DNA of 64,000 nt from a bacterium (GTDB lineage Bacteria > Pseudomonadota > Alphaproteobacteria > Rhodobacterales > Rhodobacteraceae): contig WGOE01000010.1 of NCBI GenBank assembly GCA_016124195.1, forward strand, positions 1 through 64,000. The letters run 5' to 3'. The translations under genes were made by a program, and so were the position numbers. Shown in pieces: positions 43,466 through 51,885 of the stretch. The stretch's first letter is position 1; each line of letters begins with the position of its first letter. The notes beneath the pieces were generated by a model. That model was not told the DNA's origin, ran no database searches, and saw only the letters and a list, made by a program, of their open reading frames with translations.

Positions 43466-44404
43466 TCAGTTCTTCTTGACGAAGTCCGCCATGTTCTTCG
43501 GCGTCACCAGCTGGAAGGGGATGTAGACCTTCTTCTCGACCTTCTCGCCCTTGGACAGTTTGACGGCCGCATCCAGCGCGCCGGCACCCTGGCCCGCCGC
43601 ATCCTGGAACACGGTGATGTCCTGATCGCCTGCCGCCATCGCGGCCAGAGCGTCCTGGGTCGCATCCACGCCGGCGACGATGACCGACTTCATGTCGATA
43701 TTGGCCGCCTTCATCGCCTGGATGGCGCCGATCGCCATTTCGTCGTTGTTGGCGATGACCGCGTCGAAGGGCTTGCCGGTCGACAGCCAGTTGGTCATCA
43801 GGGTTTGCGCCTCGTCGCGCGACCAGTTGGCGGTCTGCTCGTCGATGATGTTGACCTTGACGCCGCAATCCGGGCCCGAGATCACGTCATGCACGTCCTT
43901 GGTGCGCATCACGGCCGCCTGGTTGGACAGCTGGCCCTCCATCACGTAGACGTTGGCCTCGGTCTTGCCGGCGGCCTTGAGTTCGGCGCAGACTTCCTTG
44001 GTTTCCAGCGTGCCCGAATCCGCCTCGTTCGAGGCCACGAAGGCCTGATTGTCGGGCAGCGTGTCGACGTTGACCGGCTGGCGGTTCACATAGACCAGCG
44101 GAATTTTCGCCTTGGCGGCCGCATCCGACATGGCTTGCGTGGCCGAGGTATCGACCGGGTTCACGATGATCGCCGAAACGCCCGAGGCGATGAAGTTGTT
44201 GATCTGGTCCAACTGCTTGGCCACGTCGTCCTTGGCGTCCTCGATCTGGACCTTCTGGCCGTTCTTGTCGGCATAGGCCTGCAGGCCGTTGCGCAGGACG
44301 GTCAGGAAGTTGTCGTCGAACTTGGCCATCGAAACGCCGATGTCTGCCATGGCGCTGGTGCCCATCAGGGCGGCCAAGCCAGCGATCAGTAGGGTCTTTT
44401 TCAT
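43466..44404 (-). CDS. ibpA: Inositol/rhizopine-type periplasmic binding protein
   Basis: A 312-residue CUT2 binding protein resembling IbpA of Caulobacter and MocB. The signal peptide MKKTLLIAGLAALMGTSAMA is followed by IGVSMAKFDDNFLTVLRNGL, then IIVNPVDTSATQAMSDAAA and VIANNDEMAIGAIQAMKAA. Its surroundings (iolI, mocD, mocE) point to inositol or an inosamine as ligand. The ATG at 44404 follows GGAGAG. MocB is an equally fair name. Confidence 0.82.
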   Translation of the reverse strand: MKKTLLIAGLAALMGTSAMADIGVSMAKFDDNFLTVLRNGLQAYADKNGQKVQIEDAKDDVAKQLDQINNFIASGVSAIIVNPVDTSATQAMSDAAAKAKIPLVYVNRQPVNVDTLPDNQAFVASNEADSGTLETKEVCAELKAAGKTEANVYVMEGQLSNQAAVMRTKDVHDVISGPDCGVKVNIIDEQTANWSRDEAQTLMTNWLSTGKPFDAVIANNDEMAIGAIQAMKAANIDMKSVIVAGVDATQDALAAMAAGDQDITVFQDAAGQGAGALDAAVKLSKGEKVEKKVYIPFQLVTPKNMADFVKKN

Positions 44405-44490
44405 GGGTCTCTCCTCCACAAGTTGGTGTCCGGCACACCTTTTCTCCCGCCGGACCGCCCTTCCGGGCGGTATTCTCAGGCCCGTCATCC

Positions 44491-45300
44491 TCAGGCGGCG
44501 GCCGTGCCCTGCCGGATGAAATTCATCGACGCGGTCAGGGCCGCCTTCGGGTCCGCCAGATCATGGACCTCGCTGGCGAAGGGCTCGTATGAAATCGGCC
44601 CGGCATAGCCCGCCGCCCGCAAGGCGCGAATCTGGGCGACATTGCCCAGGATATCATCAGCATCGACCAGAACCCGATGGCTGTCGCGCATGTCGCCGAC
44701 ATAGATCGGCGCCTTCACCCCCGAAACATGCACGATCCCGGTCAGGTCTGGATAGATCGGCCCGAAGCCTGCCAGCGCGTGGTGGAAGGTGTCATGCACG
44801 ATGAAATAGGTGCCCCGCCCGCCCACGGTGTCGATCACTTCGGCCAGGATATCCTTGTAGCGCAGACTGCACACCTCGAAGCCCAGGGGTTCGACCATGG
44901 CCTTGAGCCCATGGGCGCGCAGCATCGGCAAGAGGGCGCGCAGCGCGGTTTCGGTCACCGCGCGGCTTTCGGCGCGCGAGGTGGCGACATTGTCGTTGCG
45001 CGGGATCAGGCTGATCGCTTCGGCGCCACAGGCGACGGCGATCTTCATCAGGGCTTCGGCCTCGGCGCGCTTGGTCTCGGACCAGTCGTTGAACATCTTG
45101 ACCTCGGCCAGGGCCAGGACCCGCAGGCCCCTTGCAGAGGCCGCCGCACCCACCTCGGCCGGGTCGGCGCCGTCAAACAGGGCGCCCGGCAGGTCGTTGC
45201 GGAACTCGACCCCGACGCAGCCCAGATCGCGGGCGAGGTCGAGGAAGGCCGGCCAGCCAAGCCTGGGGGCGGTCATATGGTTCAAGGCAAACGGCAGCAT
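44491..45300 (-). CDS. iolI: Inosose isomerase-like TIM-barrel protein
   Basis: A 269-residue sugar-phosphate isomerase/epimerase-fold protein. LPFALNHMTAPRLGWPAFL begins it; MVEPLGFEVCSLRYK, FIVHDTFHHALAG and GIVHVSGVKAPI supply likely metal ligands, and SYEPFASEVHDL closes the barrel. The layout matches IolI, which interconverts 2-keto-myo-inositol and 1-keto-D-chiro-inositol. The ATG at 45300 removes 32 unlikely residues of a longer reading. It heads the leftward operon with the transporter. Confidence 0.78.
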   Translation of the reverse strand: MLPFALNHMTAPRLGWPAFLDLARDLGCVGVEFRNDLPGALFDGADPAEVGAAASARGLRVLALAEVKMFNDWSETKRAEAEALMKIAVACGAEAISLIPRNDNVATSRAESRAVTETALRALLPMLRAHGLKAMVEPLGFEVCSLRYKDILAEVIDTVGGRGTYFIVHDTFHHALAGFGPIYPDLTGIVHVSGVKAPIYVGDMRDSHRVLVDADDILGNVAQIRALRAAGYAGPISYEPFASEVHDLADPKAALTASMNFIRQGTAAA

Positions 45301-45342
45301 TCGGGTCTTACTCCTTCGAATCGCCAGATCATGGCGCGTCGT

Positions 45343-45429
45343 GGAATTTATATTCCGAAAACGGCGTGGGGGAATTGGAAAATTCCATCCAATCACCCTT
45401 CTTGATGATTTTTGACGATTAATTCGTCA
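45343..45429. promoter_or_regulatory. Operator cluster before iolI: GGAA-N6-TTCC, a wider copy, and TGACGA-N5-TCGTCA
   Basis: Three inverted repeats lie between iolI and the LacI gene. GGAATTTATATTCC (45343-45356) is GGAA-N6-TTCC, the motif reported for the RpiR-type repressor IolR of Sinorhizobium meliloti. A wider copy with N8 is at 45371-45386. TGACGATTAATTCGTCA (45413-45429) is a different palindrome whose half-site recurs before mocD. Two regulators acting here is an inference; no IolR gene is in the window. Confidence 0.55.
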
Positions 45430-45438
45430 TGTTCCCCC

Positions 45439-46488
45439 TCAAAGTGACTCGGCCACATGCAGATCGGGGGGCAGGAAATATTGCGAGGTTCCCCCCGAAG
45501 CGCCCCCCGAACTGGCCTGTGCGGCGCCGTCGAGCCGGGCCGTCACCATCAGCGACACCAAAGTGCGGCACAGCTTTTCCAGGGGCGTGTCGATGACCAT
45601 CGAGACGATACCCTCGGCCAGGCCCGCCCGCGAATCGGGCGTCAGCGCCGAAACCACGATCGGCACCCGCCGCGCCACCGGGCTTTCGCGCAGGGCGGCG
45701 ATGGCGCCCTCCATCCCGCCGCCGGCAACATAGATGCCGCGCAACTGCGGCTGGTTGGCCAGAAGCCCAAGGGTCGCGTCGTAGGTCAGTTGCCGCGTCT
45801 CCAGATTGACCAGCGGGTCCAGCACGGTCAGATGCGGCGCGCATTCGCGCAGATAGCCGCGAAAGCCGGTTTCGCGCAGATCGTGCCCGTGCCAGCGGTG
45901 GCCGCCGACGAAAATCGCCATCACCCCGGGCTGGCGCGACAAAGTGGCCATGATCCAGCCCGCCGTGCGCCCGACCTTGAGGTTGTTGAGCCCGATATAC
46001 CCTGCGCGCACCCCCTGGCCGAAATCGGACAGGAGCGAAAAGACCGGCACGCCGGCCGCACGCAGGTCTTCGACCGCCGCTGTCACCTCGGGATGATTGA
46101 CGGCGGTGGCGGCCAGCACGTCGCAGCGTCCGGCCATGGCGCGCAGGTGGCTGGCCATTTCGCTGGGGGCCTGGCTCGGCGAAAACTCCAGCACGAGTTG
46201 GGCTCGCACACCGACCGCCTGCGAGACGGCAAGGGTGATCGCCTCGGCAAAGGCCTTGTAGAAATCCTGCCCCTGCTTGTGCAACAGCATGCCGATCCGC
46301 ACCTGCGGCAGGTCGTCGTCCAGCTTCAAGAGGCGCCGCGCGGCGGGATGGTTGATCCGCCGGGCCGCCTCGGCGATTTGCTGGCGGGTCTCCTCGCGCA
46401 CAGCTTCGCGCCCGTTCAGAACCCGGTCCACGGTGGCCACGGAAACCCCGGCTGCGGCAGCCAGCGCCGCCATGCCCAGTCGTTTCAT
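45439..46488 (-). CDS. LacI-family regulator with inositol/ribose-type sensor domain
   Basis: A 349-residue LacI-type regulator. The helix-turn-helix MAALAAAAGVSVATVDRVLN has Asp where Ser is usual (TVDRVLNGR), a variant seen in a LacI subgroup with periplasmic-binding-protein-4 sensor domains. The sensor shows VRIGMLLHKQGQDFYKAFAE and YIGLNNLKVGRTAGWIMATL. It lies between the leftward iolI-ibpA unit and the rightward mocDE unit. The ATG at 46488 sits a few residues before the helix-turn-helix. Confidence 0.83.
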   Translation of the reverse strand: MKRLGMAALAAAAGVSVATVDRVLNGREAVREETRQQIAEAARRINHPAARRLLKLDDDLPQVRIGMLLHKQGQDFYKAFAEAITLAVSQAVGVRAQLVLEFSPSQAPSEMASHLRAMAGRCDVLAATAVNHPEVTAAVEDLRAAGVPVFSLLSDFGQGVRAGYIGLNNLKVGRTAGWIMATLSRQPGVMAIFVGGHRWHGHDLRETGFRGYLRECAPHLTVLDPLVNLETRQLTYDATLGLLANQPQLRGIYVAGGGMEGAIAALRESPVARRVPIVVSALTPDSRAGLAEGIVSMVIDTPLEKLCRTLVSLMVTARLDGAAQASSGGASGGTSQYFLPPDLHVAESL

Positions 46489-46519
46489 CCCGATCCCTTT
46501 CGCATCCGATCGGCCGATC

Positions 46520-46579
46520 TGACGATATTTGACGAAGTTTGGCAAGGGTCGCATTGCCCAAATTTGGAATGTCCGTTCT
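46520..46579. promoter_or_regulatory. Operator cluster before mocD: TGACGA repeats and a near GGAA-N6-TTCC
   Basis: TGACGA occurs at 46520-46525 and 46530-46535, ten bases apart, matching the half-site at 45413. GGAATGTCCGTTCT at 46566-46579 differs by one base from GGAA-N6-TTCC. The region separates the leftward LacI gene from mocD, so it could serve autoregulation and mocDE control. Confidence 0.45.
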
Positions 46580-46619
46580 ATTCGGCGCAAGGTTTTCAGA
46601 CTTCGGGGGAGGCGCCGCT

Positions 46620-47696
46620 ATGGCACGTCGAGATTACAATCTGCTGGGGCCGGACGGTCAGCGCGCGGTCGAGACCGGGCTTGCGGCGGCGGAATGGTAT
46701 CACACGGCCGTGCCGCGCAAGGTGATGAAGGACCTGATGCAACGCTCAGACGGTCCGGCGATCCGCGACACGCTGCTGCTTTATGCCCTGATGATCGGCT
46801 TTGCCGGAGCGGGTGTGGCGCTTTGGCCCAGTTGGTGGTCGGCGCCGTTCTGGCTGGCTTACGGCGTACTGTACGGGTCGGCCTCGGACAGCCGCTGGCA
46901 TGAAACCTCGCATGGCACGGCCTTCAAGACGCCGTGGATGAACAACGTGGTCTATCAGATCGCCTGCTTCATGATCGTGCGCAATCCGGTGTCGTGGCGC
47001 TGGAGCCACGCCCGCCATCATACCGACACCTATATCGTGGGCCGCGACCCCGAAATCGCCATCATGCGCCCGCCGGTGCTGTTCAAGCTGATCGGCAATT
47101 TCTTCGGCATCTTCGACGCCTGGGCCGGGTGGAGCCGGATGCTCCTGAACGCCACCGGACGGCTTGATCCGCAAGAGGCGACCTATATCCCCAAGACCGA
47201 GGTCGCCAAGGTGATCACGGTCGCCCGGATCTGGACGCTGATCTATGCCGCCACGATCGCCCTGGCGCTGGCGCTGCATTCGATCCTGCCTCTGATGGTG
47301 ATCGGCCTGCCGCGGCTTTACGGCGCCTGGCATCATGTGCTGACCGGCCTTTTGCAGCATGGCGGGCTGGCCGACAATGTGATCGACCACCGGCTGAACT
47401 CGCGCACCGTTTACATGAACCCGATTTCGCGGTTCATCTACTGGAACATGAACTACCACATCGAACACCACATGTTCCCGATGGTGCCCTACCACGCCCT
47501 GCCGCGCCTGCATGCGCTGATCAAGGACGACCTGCCGGCGCCCAGCCGCTCGATGGCCGCGGCCTATGCCGAGATGTGGCCCGTGCTCTTGCGGCAGCTG
47601 CGCAACGAGGACTGCTTTCTGCGGCGCGACCTGCCCGCCGCGGCCAAGCCCTACCGTGAAGATTTTCACATCGGTGCCCTTGGCGCCGCGGAATAG
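46620..47696 (+). CDS. mocD: MocD-like fatty-acid-desaturase-fold oxygenase
   Basis: A 358-residue membrane di-iron oxygenase. The eight-His signature is present as HETSHGT, SHARHHTDT and NYHIEHHMFP, with several membrane helices around them (for example LLLYALMIGFAGAGVALWP). In rhizopine catabolism MocD with ferredoxin MocE is thought to oxidatively demethylate 3-O-methyl-scyllo-inosamine. The ATG at 46620 follows GGGGAGG. The Rieske gene starts ten bases after its stop, strong support for MocDE. Confidence 0.82.
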   Translation: MARRDYNLLGPDGQRAVETGLAAAEWYHTAVPRKVMKDLMQRSDGPAIRDTLLLYALMIGFAGAGVALWPSWWSAPFWLAYGVLYGSASDSRWHETSHGTAFKTPWMNNVVYQIACFMIVRNPVSWRWSHARHHTDTYIVGRDPEIAIMRPPVLFKLIGNFFGIFDAWAGWSRMLLNATGRLDPQEATYIPKTEVAKVITVARIWTLIYAATIALALALHSILPLMVIGLPRLYGAWHHVLTGLLQHGGLADNVIDHRLNSRTVYMNPISRFIYWNMNYHIEHHMFPMVPYHALPRLHALIKDDLPAPSRSMAAAYAEMWPVLLRQLRNEDCFLRRDLPAAAKPYREDFHIGALGAAE

Positions 47697-47705
47697 GAGA
47701 GTGAT

Positions 47706-48020
47706 ATGACCGACTGGATCGACGCCTGCGCCACCGATGACATCGACGAAGAGGACCTGATCCGCTTTGACCATGCCGGGGCGACCTATGCCATCTATCA
47801 CTCGCCCGAAGGCAAGTTCTACGCCACCGCCGGTCGGTGCACGCATGAGGATATCCATCTGGCCGATGGTCTTGTGATGGATCACCTGATCGAATGTCCC
47901 AAGCACAACGGCCGGTTCGACTATCGGACCGGCGAGGCGAAACGGGCGCCGGTCTGCGTCAACCTGCGCACCTATCCGGTCAAGGTCGAAGACGGCCGCG
48001 TCTTCATCAAGGTGGCATGA
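47706..48020 (+). CDS. mocE: MocE-like Rieske ferredoxin
   Basis: A 104-residue soluble electron carrier. The Rieske [2Fe-2S] ligands are in GRCTHEDIHL (Cys-X-His) and ECPKHNGRFDYRTG (Cys-X2-His). It should pass electrons to the oxygenase encoded just upstream. No ferredoxin reductase (MocF) lies in the window, so a partner encoded elsewhere must reduce it. Its stop overlaps the start of the PanB-like gene as ATGA. Confidence 0.9.
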   Translation: MTDWIDACATDDIDEEDLIRFDHAGATYAIYHSPEGKFYATAGRCTHEDIHLADGLVMDHLIECPKHNGRFDYRTGEAKRAPVCVNLRTYPVKVEDGRVFIKVA

Positions 48021-48820
48021 TGGCGCGGCGTCTGACGGTGAAGGACCTTCTGGACCAGCGCGGCAAGCACCAGTTCGCGATGCTGCGGGTCGAAACCCTG
48101 GCCGAGGCCGAAGCGGCCGAGAAGGCCGGCGTCGAGCTTTTGTCCGTGCCGCCCGCGATGATCCTTGACCGGCAGTTCCGCGACGCGGCGCCCACGGCCT
48201 TTGCCTTTCCGGGCGACAATTTCTATGAAATCGGCGACACGGCGGATTTCCTGAGATGGGCCTTTCCGCTGTTCAAGCACGGCGCGGACGGGTTCTACTG
48301 CTCTGGCAGCCTTCAGACCGTCAAGGCGATGGCCGACCATGGCCTGCCGGTCTGCGGCCATGTCGGGCTCATCCCGTCCAAGGCCACCTGGACGGGCGGC
48401 TTCAAGGCGGTGGGCAAGACGATCGACAGCGCGATCCGGGTCTATGAACAATGCAGGGCGCTGGAGGCCGCCGGCGCCTTTGCCGTCGAGATCGAGGTCG
48501 TACCCCATGCCATCACGAAAGCCATCGCCGAACGGACCGGCTTGTTCCTGATCTCGATGGGGGCAGGGGGCGCGGGTCATGCGCAGTATCTGTTCTCGGA
48601 CGATGTGTTGGGGCAGAACCCCGGCCACGTGCCGCGCCACGCCAGGCAGTACGCCGATCTTGGCGCCGAATACGCTCGGCTCCAGCAGATGCGCATCGCC
48701 GCCATGACCGAATTTGCGGCCGAGGTGCATGGCGGTGCCTATCCCGCGCCGGCCCATCTGGTCGAGGCCGATCCCAGCGTGGTGGAGGAGTTTCGCGCCT
48801 GGCTCGACCTCAACCCCTGA
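48017..48820 (+). CDS. PanB-like protein (ketopantoate hydroxymethyltransferase fold) coupled to MocDE
   Basis: A 267-residue TIM-barrel protein related to 3-methyl-2-oxobutanoate hydroxymethyltransferase. The C-terminal half fits well: GHVGLIPSKATWTGGFKAVG, ALEAAGAFAVEIEVVP with the catalytic Glu, ISMGAGGAGHAQYLFSDDVL. In the N-terminal half the magnesium-binding VGDS motif of PanB reads SVPPAM, so it is probably not a true PanB. PanB enzymes use methylene-tetrahydrofolate; coupling to an O-demethylase suggests handling of released formaldehyde. That role is inference. Confidence 0.75.
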   Translation: MMARRLTVKDLLDQRGKHQFAMLRVETLAEAEAAEKAGVELLSVPPAMILDRQFRDAAPTAFAFPGDNFYEIGDTADFLRWAFPLFKHGADGFYCSGSLQTVKAMADHGLPVCGHVGLIPSKATWTGGFKAVGKTIDSAIRVYEQCRALEAAGAFAVEIEVVPHAITKAIAERTGLFLISMGAGGAGHAQYLFSDDVLGQNPGHVPRHARQYADLGAEYARLQQMRIAAMTEFAAEVHGGAYPAPAHLVEADPSVVEEFRAWLDLNP

Positions 48821-48824
48821 GGGG

Positions 48825-50120
48825 TCAGCCCGCGTAACCGGCCAGTCGCGGCAGGAACAGCACGATGTCGGGCACGAAGATCATCACGAGAAGGGCGCCG
48901 ATCAGCACGATCAGGAAGGGCGCAATCTCGGCGATGATCTCGCGCAGGGAAATCCCGGTGATCGCGTTGATCACGAACAAAAGGATGCCATAGGGCGGCG
49001 TGATCAGGCCGATCATGCAGTTGACCACGGCGACCACGCCAAAGTGGACAAGGTCGATGTGCAGCGTGTTGCAGGTCGGCAGGAACAGCGGGATGATGAC
49101 CAGAATGATCGTGGTCGCATCCAGAAAGCAGCCCAGGATCAAGAGCAGCAGGTTGACGCCCAAGAGAAACACGAGGGGCGAGACATTCATCCCCGCGATG
49201 GCCCCCGCCACCATGTTCGGGATGTTCTCGGACGCCACGATGTAGTTGAGCAGCAGCGCCCCCCCGATCACCAGTCCCACCGCGGCCGAGGACCGCGCGC
49301 TGTCCACGAAGATGCCGTAGAGCGCCCGCCACGACAGCGCCCGGTAGACCAGCGCCGACAGCAACAGCGCGTATAGCGCCGCCACCGCCGCGGCCTCGGT
49401 CGGGGTCGTGATGCCGCCATAGATGCCGTAAAGCAGGATCACCGGCATCAGCAGGGCCGGAAAGGCACGCCCGGTCACGGCCGGCAATTCGCGCAGCGCC
49501 ACCGGCTTTTCGACGGCAAAGCCGCGGCGATGCGCCATGAAGGTGTTCAGCCCCATCAGGACCGCCCCCATCAGCAGCCCAGGCAGGATGCCGCCCAGAA
49601 ACAGATGGCCGATCGAGGCATTCGAGACCAGCGCATAAAGCACCATCGGAATCGACGGCGGGATGATCGGTCCGATGGTCGCGCCGGCCGCCGTGATCGC
49701 CGCGGCATAGCCGGGCGGAAAGCGGTTGTCCTTGCGCATCATGTCGATGATGATCTTGCCGATCCCCGCCGCATCGGCCACAGCCGATCCCGACATGCCC
49801 GAAAAGATCAGCGAGGCCATGATGTTGACATGGCCCAGCCCGCCGCGAAACCGGCCCACCGTCGCAAGGCAGAAGTTCAGGAGCCTCTCGGTCACCGAGC
49901 CTGCGTTCATGATGTTGGCCGCCACGATGAACAGCGGCACCGCCAGCAGAAGGAAGCTTTGATAGACCCCGTCCAGCAGCCCCTTGCCGGTGACGCCGAT
50001 GCTTTGGCCATGCACCGCCAGATAGGACATCGAGGCCAGGATGATCGCATAGGCGACCGGCACGCCAATGCCCGCCAGCAAGAACAGCGCGCCGATGCAG
50101 ACGATCAGTTCGGGGCTCAT
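48825..50120 (-). CDS. TRAP transporter large permease (DctM)
   Basis: A 431-residue inner-membrane protein with about 12 helices, the channel subunit of a tripartite ATP-independent transporter. Typical segments are PLFIVAANIMNAGSVTERLL, SGMSGSAVADAAGIGKI and AAGATIGPIIPPSIPMVLY. The start at 50120 overlaps the dctQ stop as ATGA. It ends four bases from the convergent PanB-like gene. Confidence 0.93.
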   Translation of the reverse strand: MSPELIVCIGALFLLAGIGVPVAYAIILASMSYLAVHGQSIGVTGKGLLDGVYQSFLLLAVPLFIVAANIMNAGSVTERLLNFCLATVGRFRGGLGHVNIMASLIFSGMSGSAVADAAGIGKIIIDMMRKDNRFPPGYAAAITAAGATIGPIIPPSIPMVLYALVSNASIGHLFLGGILPGLLMGAVLMGLNTFMAHRRGFAVEKPVALRELPAVTGRAFPALLMPVILLYGIYGGITTPTEAAAVAALYALLLSALVYRALSWRALYGIFVDSARSSAAVGLVIGGALLLNYIVASENIPNMVAGAIAGMNVSPLVFLLGVNLLLLILGCFLDATTIILVIIPLFLPTCNTLHIDLVHFGVVAVVNCMIGLITPPYGILLFVINAITGISLREIIAEIAPFLIVLIGALLVMIFVPDIVLFLPRLAGYAG

Positions 50121-50665
50121 TCGTCGGTCACCTCCAGATGGTGATGGTCCTCGCCCTCGGCGCCGTGCCGCAGCACGTCGATTGCGCGCCACAGATAGCG
50201 CAGACCCACCACCACCAGGAAGACGAAGTAGATCGAATAGATCGGGAACATCTTGACCCCCAGCGTGGCCGAGGATTTCAGCTTCAGGATGGCCAGCTTG
50301 TCATAGGTCGGCCCGATCGAGGCCAAAAGCCCGAAGGCCACCGCCAGCGCGCCGATCACGGCGAACCACTTGCGCAGCCCGGGCCTGACCCAGAAGTAGA
50401 TGATGTCGAAGGTGACATGGTCCTTTTCCCGGACCACGAAGGCATTGCCCCAGAATACGATCCACAGCCACAGGACCAGGCAGAATTCCAGCGTCCATCC
50501 GAAGGAGGCCGCGCTGATCACGCCGCCAAACCGCGCCATGAACCAGGCAGAGCCCATGATGTAGCGCACGGCGATCTGCAGGATGAAGGTTGCGAACATG
50601 GCCGCCATCAACAGGGCCGCCACGCCTTCCGCACAGGTGATGAAGGCCCTCGCCAATCTGGCCAT
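50117..50665 (-). CDS. TRAP transporter small permease (DctQ)
   Basis: A 182-residue protein with four membrane helices, typical of DctQ. Family features are WTLEFCLVLWLWIVFWGNAF and REKDHVTFDIIYFWV. It pairs with DctM. The ATG at 50665 follows GGAGG at a good distance. The gap from the binding-protein gene is 29 bp. Confidence 0.9.
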   Translation of the reverse strand: MARLARAFITCAEGVAALLMAAMFATFILQIAVRYIMGSAWFMARFGGVISAASFGWTLEFCLVLWLWIVFWGNAFVVREKDHVTFDIIYFWVRPGLRKWFAVIGALAVAFGLLASIGPTYDKLAILKLKSSATLGVKMFPIYSIYFVFLVVVGLRYLWRAIDVLRHGAEGEDHHHLEVTDE

Positions 50666-50694
50666 GCCCGCGACCTCCTCCCAAAGGGTCCGGA

Positions 50695-51705
50695 TCAGGC
50701 GCCGAGCGCGTTGATCTTGTCCAGAAGCCCCGCTGGCCACTGCTTGGCCATGTCAGAGGACAGATAGGCCTCTTGCACATGCTTGCGGAAGGCCGCGACA
50801 TCGGGCTCGTAAATCTCCAGCCCCTTGTCCTTGAGGAAGGCGACCAGGTCCTCCTCTTTCTTCAGCTGGTTGGTGCGGCCGAAGTCGGCCGTGTCGTCCG
50901 CCGCCTTCTGCAGCGTGGCCTGCTGGTCGGGCGTCAGCTTGTTCCAGGCATCGAGCGACAGCGCCAGATAGTTGAGGTCCACCAGATGCGAGGTCAGCAC
51001 GATCTGCTTGGTGACCTCGTAGAACTTGGCGTCAACCACGGTCGGCAGCGGATTGTCCTGCCCGTCGATCGCACCGCTTTGCAGGGCGGTATAGACCTCG
51101 GTGAAGGCCATCGGCGTTGGGTTGGCCCCCAAAGCGCGGCCAAGGAACTGCCAGGCGTCCGATCCCGGTATCCGCAGCTTGACGCCCGCCATGTCGGCCG
51201 GGGTCTTCACCTCGCGCTCGGCCTTGGTCATGCGCAGGTTGATCTGGCGGCGGCCGAGGTAGATCACGGTCAGCAGCTTGACCTTCAGCGTGTCTTCCGC
51301 CTTCTTCTTGAAATCGTCCATCAGGGGCGCGTTGAAGACGGCCACCTGATGCGCCGCACTCTGGTGGACATAGCCCGCCGAGAAAATCGAGAATTCGGGG
51401 ATGAAGGTCGCCAGTTCCTGCGCCGAGGTCAGCGACATTTCCAGATCGCCCGAGGCGATCGCCTCAAGCTCGGTGCCCTGCTGGAACAGCGTGCCGTTCC
51501 AATGCGGCTCGAAATCGGCAAAGCCCGAGACTTCCGGGCCGAACTTCTGCATCAGGGCGATGGCGCGCTGATCGGTTTCGGAATTCACGCCCGACATGCG
51601 CAGACGCAGCTTGCCTTCGGCCAGGGCCCGCATCGGCATGGCGGCCAGCGTCGCAGAGGCCGCGGCAGCGCCCAAGAGGCTGCGCCGGGTGAAAGAAGTG
51701 GTCAT
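50695..51705 (-). CDS. TRAP transporter substrate-binding protein (DctP)
   Basis: A 336-residue periplasmic binding protein with a twin-arginine-like signal (FTRRSLLGAAAASATLAAMP). The DctP Arg that binds the substrate carboxylate is expected in VKLRIPGSDAWQFLGRALG. AFTEVYTALQSGAIDGQDNP is the family motif. The ligand should be an organic acid; the neighbouring aldolase suggests a sugar acid or its keto-deoxy derivative. Confidence 0.9.
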   Translation of the reverse strand: MTTSFTRRSLLGAAAASATLAAMPMRALAEGKLRLRMSGVNSETDQRAIALMQKFGPEVSGFADFEPHWNGTLFQQGTELEAIASGDLEMSLTSAQELATFIPEFSIFSAGYVHQSAAHQVAVFNAPLMDDFKKKAEDTLKVKLLTVIYLGRRQINLRMTKAEREVKTPADMAGVKLRIPGSDAWQFLGRALGANPTPMAFTEVYTALQSGAIDGQDNPLPTVVDAKFYEVTKQIVLTSHLVDLNYLALSLDAWNKLTPDQQATLQKAADDTADFGRTNQLKKEEDLVAFLKDKGLEIYEPDVAAFRKHVQEAYLSSDMAKQWPAGLLDKINALGA

Positions 51706-51803
51706 CTTTGTCCTCCCTGTGGTCGGATCAGCCTGCGTCTCCCGCGCAGTCGACTCCGATAGAACGGCTGATAGGCAAAAAAATCCAGGGCGTCCAGATA
51801 AAT

Positions 51804-51824
51804 CGATTATTGGCCATCGAATCG
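51804..51824. promoter_or_regulatory. Possible operator in the TRAP/GntR divergent region
   Basis: CGATT (51804-51808) and AATCG (51820-51824) form a short inverted repeat with an 11-base spacer, in an AT-richer patch between dctP and the GntR gene. It is a weak candidate site for the GntR regulator. Confidence 0.25.
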
Positions 51825-51885
51825 TTCTTGTGGCTTTACTTCGGTTCTGTGCCGGCGCTATGTGAACGCAACCGGGAGGCCTGAG

